This document shows, one piece after another, positions 24,073 through 27,403 of a DNA stretch of 27,403 nt. Both the position numbers and the translations under genes were made by a program. The DNA is from Paracoccaceae bacterium (GTDB taxonomy: Bacteria > Pseudomonadota > Alphaproteobacteria > Rhodobacterales > Rhodobacteraceae): positions 1 through 27,403 of the forward strand of contig SKWP01000059.1 of the NCBI GenBank assembly GCA_007128865.1, read 5' to 3'. Below the pieces are notes generated by a model. It was not told the origin of the DNA, ran no database searches, and was given only the letters and a program-made list of their open reading frames with translations. Every line of letters begins with the position of its first letter. Positions within the stretch are counted from its first letter, which is position 1.

Positions 24073-24155
24073 ATACCGGATCCGCTTGATCTGTTCGTGA
24101 AGCACGGGCGGGGAAGGGCCGTTGCTGGTCCGAACCGATCAAACGGATTCCGTAT
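24073..24155. repeat. Intergenic inverted-repeat element, copy B (possible bidirectional terminator)
   Basis: ATACCGGATCCGCTTGATC (24073-24091) is an imperfect inverted repeat of 24137-24155, matching at 16 of 19 positions; GTTCG and CGAAC extend it inwards. The centre has CGGGCGGGGAAGG, also in copy A (938-1013). As in copy A, it lies between convergent genes and its right end runs into the stop codon of the minus-strand gene (acnA). Confidence 0.6.
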
Positions 24156-26776
24156 CAGCCGGCCAATCGCGACCGGATCAGCGGCAGCACACCGCCGCCG
24201 CGCAACAGTCCGGCCTCGGCATCGGAATGGATATCGATCCGCGCCGGGACCGGGACCGGCGCCGCGCCGGGGCGGCAAAGCGCCAGCCGCACCGGCCCCT
24301 GCGGCATGACACCCCCGGGAAACGACAGCGCCCAGCGTTCGGCACCGTCCAGCACAAGGCCATCGGGGCGGCCGCCGTCGAAAACCAGCGGCAGCACCCC
24401 CATGCCCACAAGATTGGCGCGGTGGATGCGTTCGAAGCTTTCGGCCAGGACCGCCTGCACACCCAGCAGGCGCAACCCCTTTGCCGCCCAGTCCCGCGAC
24501 GATCCGGCACCATAGTCGCGCCCGGCGACGATGATCGAACCATCGCCGGCGCGCGCCATGGCTGCGGCGGCCTCCACCACGGGCAGCACCGGCCCGTCCG
24601 GGGCAATGATGGTGCGATTGCCGCGTTCCGGCGCGACCAGCGCGTTTTCCAGCAGGGCGTTGTCGAACATGCCGCGCAGGCAGACTTCGGCATTGCCGCG
24701 TCGCAACCCGAAATTGCCCAACCGCCCGGACGGCACGCCAACGGCCTGCAGATACTGCCCGGCCGGGCTGTCGGGGCGGATCGCCCCGTTGGGCGATATG
24801 TGGTCGGTGGTGATGCGGTCGCCCAGCACCAGCAGGCTGCGCAGCGCGCCCAGCCGCGGATCCTGCGTCGGATCGGCCGCCCGCAGCGCTGCAAACGGCG
24901 ACGGGCGGATGAAGCTGCTGGCTTCGTCCCAGGGAAAGCGCATGCCTTCGGGCGCCTGCAGCGCCTCCCAGTCCGCGGTGGTTTCCATCCCGGCGCCATA
25001 GGAGGCGGCGAAACGGGCCGCGGTCACATGCCGGGTGACAAGGGCTGCCACCTCGTCCGGTTGCGGCCACAGATCATGCAGATAGACAGGGGCACCGGCC
25101 TGGTCGGTTCCCAATGGTTCGTCGGCAAGGCTGTGGCGCAGGGTGCCGGCCAGGGCCGCCGCAATCACCATCGGCGGAGAGGCCAGATAGGCGGCCTTGA
25201 TCTGCGGGTGAATGCGGCCCTCGAAATTGCGGTTGCCCGACAGCACGCCCACCGTCATCAGCCCGCGCGCATCGATTTCGGCGGCGATTTCCGGCGCCAG
25301 CGGGCCGGAGTTGCCGTTGCAGGTCGAGCAGCCATAGCCGATGGTCTGGAACCCCAGCGCATCGAGATCGGCGCTGAGCCCGGCAGCATCGAGATAATCT
25401 GTCACCACGCGCGAGCCCGGCGCCAGCGATGTCTTGACCCAGGGTTTGGGTCGCAGACCGCGGGCGCGGGCATTTCGGGCCACCAGCCCGGCGGTGATCA
25501 TCAGTTCGGGGTTCGAGGTATTGGTGCAGCTGGTTATGGCGGCGATGACAACCGCGCCATCCTCCAGCGCATCGGCCGGTTTCTCGGGCAGCGGGCGGCC
25601 AAGCTGGCGTGCACGGGCATCGAGGCTGGCGGGGACCGATGCCAGCGCCACACGCTGGTCGGGGCGGGTCGGGCCGGCAAGGCAGGGCGCCACCGCGCCG
25701 AGATCGAAGTCGCAGACGGTATCGAAGGCCGGTGCGGTATCGCCCGCATCCTGCCACAGGCCCTGGGCGCGGGCATAGGCCTCGATCCGCTGCAGATGCG
25801 GTTCGGTGCGGCCGGTCATCCGCAGATAGGCAATGGTGGCGCCGTCAATGGGGAAATATGCGCAGGTGGCGCCGTATTCGGGTGCCATGTTGGCGATGGT
25901 GGCACGGTCGGCAAGGGGCAGGGCGGCAACGCCGTCGCCGAAGAATTCCACAAAATCCCCGACAACGCCGATCCCGCGCAGGAATTCTGCCATGTGCAGC
26001 ACCAGATCGGTGGCTGTAACCCCGGCCGCAAGCGTGCCGGTCAGCCGTACCCCGACGACCCGGGGCAGGCGCAGTTCCAGCGGCATGCCCAGCATCGCCA
26101 TCTCGGCCTCGATACCCCCCACGCCCCAGCCCAGCACCCCCAGGGCGTTGACCATGGTGGTGTGGCTGTCGGTTCCGATCATGGTATCCGGCCGGGCGAT
26201 GCCGCCGGTGTCACGCACCACGCTGGCCAGCCATTCCAGATTGACCTGATGCATGATGCCCCGCCCCGGCGGGATGACCCGGAAGTTGCCAAAGGCGTTC
26301 TGGCACCATTTGATGAAGGCAAAGCGTTCGCGGTTGCGCTCCATCTCCAGTTGCCGGTTGCGCAGCGCCGCATCCGGGCTGCCGGCATGAAAGACGGTCA
26401 GCGAATGATCGACGACGAAATCGACCGGAATTACCGGATCGAGCAGCTTCGGGTCGCGGCCCGCCTCGGCCAGGATGTCGCGCAGCGATGCCAGGTCGGT
26501 CATCAGCGGGATGCCAAGGAAATCCTGCAGCAGCGCCCGCCCCGGAGCAAAGGAAAGGGTGGTGCCGGCACGCCGTTCTGCCAGTGCCTGCAGAGCCGTG
26601 CGGGCCTCGTCTTCGGGCAGGCGCCACAGCATGTCCTCGGCGATCACCTTGAGGCTGCGCGGCAGGCGGGCGGTTGCGGCAAAGCCCGCGGACTCGGCCG
26701 CCGGAAGGCTGAGCCAGCGCTGCCCGTCGGGCAGCGTGCCAAGAAAGCGGGAATTCGGTTGCAGGGTCATGGACAT
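24155..26776 (-). CDS. acnA: Aconitate hydratase A
   Basis: Aconitase interconverts citrate and isocitrate with a 4Fe-4S cluster. 873 residues from MSMTLQPNSRFLGTL; the ATG at 26770 is equally possible and an upstream reading adds 33 unrelated residues. Cluster ligands Cys417 (TSCTNTSNP), Cys483 and Cys486 (YGCSTCNGNSG) have exactly the spacing of E. coli AcnA. DSHTTMVNALGVLGWGVGG and GAGSSRDWAAKG are also typical. It begins 37 bp after the tctA-like gene on the same strand. Being beside a tricarboxylate carrier, it may be a pathway-specific copy rather than the main TCA enzyme. I cannot tell without the rest of the genome. Confidence 0.95.
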   Translation of the reverse strand: MSMTLQPNSRFLGTLPDGQRWLSLPAAESAGFAATARLPRSLKVIAEDMLWRLPEDEARTALQALAERRAGTTLSFAPGRALLQDFLGIPLMTDLASLRDILAEAGRDPKLLDPVIPVDFVVDHSLTVFHAGSPDAALRNRQLEMERNRERFAFIKWCQNAFGNFRVIPPGRGIMHQVNLEWLASVVRDTGGIARPDTMIGTDSHTTMVNALGVLGWGVGGIEAEMAMLGMPLELRLPRVVGVRLTGTLAAGVTATDLVLHMAEFLRGIGVVGDFVEFFGDGVAALPLADRATIANMAPEYGATCAYFPIDGATIAYLRMTGRTEPHLQRIEAYARAQGLWQDAGDTAPAFDTVCDFDLGAVAPCLAGPTRPDQRVALASVPASLDARARQLGRPLPEKPADALEDGAVVIAAITSCTNTSNPELMITAGLVARNARARGLRPKPWVKTSLAPGSRVVTDYLDAAGLSADLDALGFQTIGYGCSTCNGNSGPLAPEIAAEIDARGLMTVGVLSGNRNFEGRIHPQIKAAYLASPPMVIAAALAGTLRHSLADEPLGTDQAGAPVYLHDLWPQPDEVAALVTRHVTAARFAASYGAGMETTADWEALQAPEGMRFPWDEASSFIRPSPFAALRAADPTQDPRLGALRSLLVLGDRITTDHISPNGAIRPDSPAGQYLQAVGVPSGRLGNFGLRRGNAEVCLRGMFDNALLENALVAPERGNRTIIAPDGPVLPVVEAAAAMARAGDGSIIVAGRDYGAGSSRDWAAKGLRLLGVQAVLAESFERIHRANLVGMGVLPLVFDGGRPDGLVLDGAERWALSFPGGVMPQGPVRLALCRPGAAPVPVPARIDIHSDAEAGLLRGGGVLPLIRSRLAG

Positions 26777-26813
26777 GTCTTGGTTGATCGTTCCGCAGGC
26801 CTGCCGCGCGTCA

Positions 26814-27403
26814 TCATTGCGCGCGCCGCGCCCGCAGCCAGGCGATGGCCGGCGATGCAAGGACGATGACGGCAATGGCCAGCAATACCGCCGCTATGGG
26901 CTTGGAAACGATGAACAACAGGCTGTCGTTGCCGGTCAGCAGTGCCCGGCGCAGGTTGGATTCCATCATGTCGCCCAGCACCAGCGCCAGCACGATCGGC
27001 GCGGGGTGAATGCCCACCTTGCGCATCAGGTACCCGACCACGCCGCATACGGCCATGACCTGCATCTCGAAGGTGTTGTTGGTGCTGGCGAAGGCACCCA
27101 GCATGCACACACTGGCGACAAGCGTGGCGATGGCCGCAGGCGGTATGCGTGTCAGCCGCACCCAGAGCGGGACGCCGGCCAGCCCGATCAGCGCCATGAC
27201 CGGCAGACCGATGATCAGCGACACGAAGATCGAATAGGGAATCTCGGGCCGGTTGGCGAACAGCAGCGGCCCGGGTTGCAGGCCCTGGATGGTGAGGGCG
27301 CCGATGAGAATGGCTGCGCTGGCCGATCCGGGAACGCCCAGCGACAGCAGCGGTGCAAGTGCCCCCGACACCGCCGCGTTGTTGGCGGTTTCGGACGCCA
27401 CGA
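26814..27403 (-). CDS. Tripartite tricarboxylate transporter permease, TctA family (5' end outside window)
   Basis: About 196 C-terminal residues of the large membrane subunit of a TTT transporter, which imports citrate or related acids with a periplasmic binding protein and TctB. The conserved TANNAAVSGALAPLLSLG and GVPGSASAAILIGAL block is near the visible start. It is followed by GPLLFANRPEIPYSIFVSL and LGDMMESNLRRALLTGND, with about five hydrophobic helices. The reading frame is open to the window edge, so the gene continues beyond 27403. It lies directly upstream of acnA. The small TctB and binding-protein genes would be expected further upstream. Confidence 0.92.
   Translation of the reverse strand, partial: VASETANNAAVSGALAPLLSLGVPGSASAAILIGALTIQGLQPGPLLFANRPEIPYSIFVSLIIGLPVMALIGLAGVPLWVRLTRIPPAAIATLVASVCMLGAFASTNNTFEMQVMAVCGVVGYLMRKVGIHPAPIVLALVLGDMMESNLRRALLTGNDSLLFIVSKPIAAVLLAIAVIVLASPAIAWLRARRAQ

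Noticed and set aside
24122..26869. A 915-codon open frame on the plus strand opposite acnA
   Set aside because: No recognisable motif and the typical Arg/Gly/His-rich composition of an antisense frame; the minus strand encodes a complete aconitase with all cluster ligands.

Overview
The window is GC-rich, densely coding bacterial DNA. The split-free gatC-gatA pair, a fused dipeptide-type ABC ATPase, a TctA-type permease and general sequence style all point to an alphaproteobacterium of the Rhodobacteraceae/Paracoccaceae kind. This assignment is an inference from gene content and base composition. I see no tRNA, rRNA, CRISPR array, complete insertion sequence or phage gene.

Region 1 (1-4951) is housekeeping and conserved hypothetical: the 3' part of guanylate kinase, a gamma-carbonic anhydrase-like protein, and convergent to them a lipoprotein, gatA and gatC. 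A Flp-pilin-like one-TM protein and an SRPBCC protein follow. Region 2 (4952-6756) has been rearranged. A ceramidase-like membrane hydrolase carries an unusual AT-richer C-terminal tail of about 140 residues. Just beyond it lies a second, diverged, truncated copy of the ceramidase 3' end. Upstream is a 392-bp non-coding stretch with nested inverted repeats.

Region 3 (6757-24054) is a 17-kb catabolic cluster that looks like one regulon. A left-going operon encodes a creatinase-like M24 protein, a complete oligopeptide-type ABC importer (binding protein, two permeases, fused double ATPase), an M20 protein with altered metal ligands and a second creatinase-like protein. Divergent from it, a right-going operon encodes a GntR/FCD regulator, a HyuC-type carbamoylase/amidase, a D-2-hydroxyacid dehydrogenase and 5-oxoprolinase subunits PxpB and PxpC. 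PxpA lies convergent to these. Divergent from pxpA, a third operon encodes a class I glutamine amidotransferase, a third M24 protein and a DapA-family aldolase/lyase. The same perfect palindrome, TGGTATACCA, sits in both divergent promoter regions; in one it lies exactly in the 17-bp spacer of a good sigma-70-type promoter. The GntR protein is therefore the probable regulator of the whole set. The gene content suggests uptake and stepwise amide/ring hydrolysis of a cyclic or acylated amino-acid-like compound, with 5-oxoproline (giving glutamate) a likely intermediate. I cannot name the substrate.

Region 4 (24055-27403) has aconitase A, and upstream of it the 3' part of a TctA permease, both on the minus strand. 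This pairing suits tricarboxylate uptake and use. Two intergenic repeats of the same family lie at convergent gene ends (938-1013 and 24073-24155) and may be bidirectional terminators or REP-like elements.
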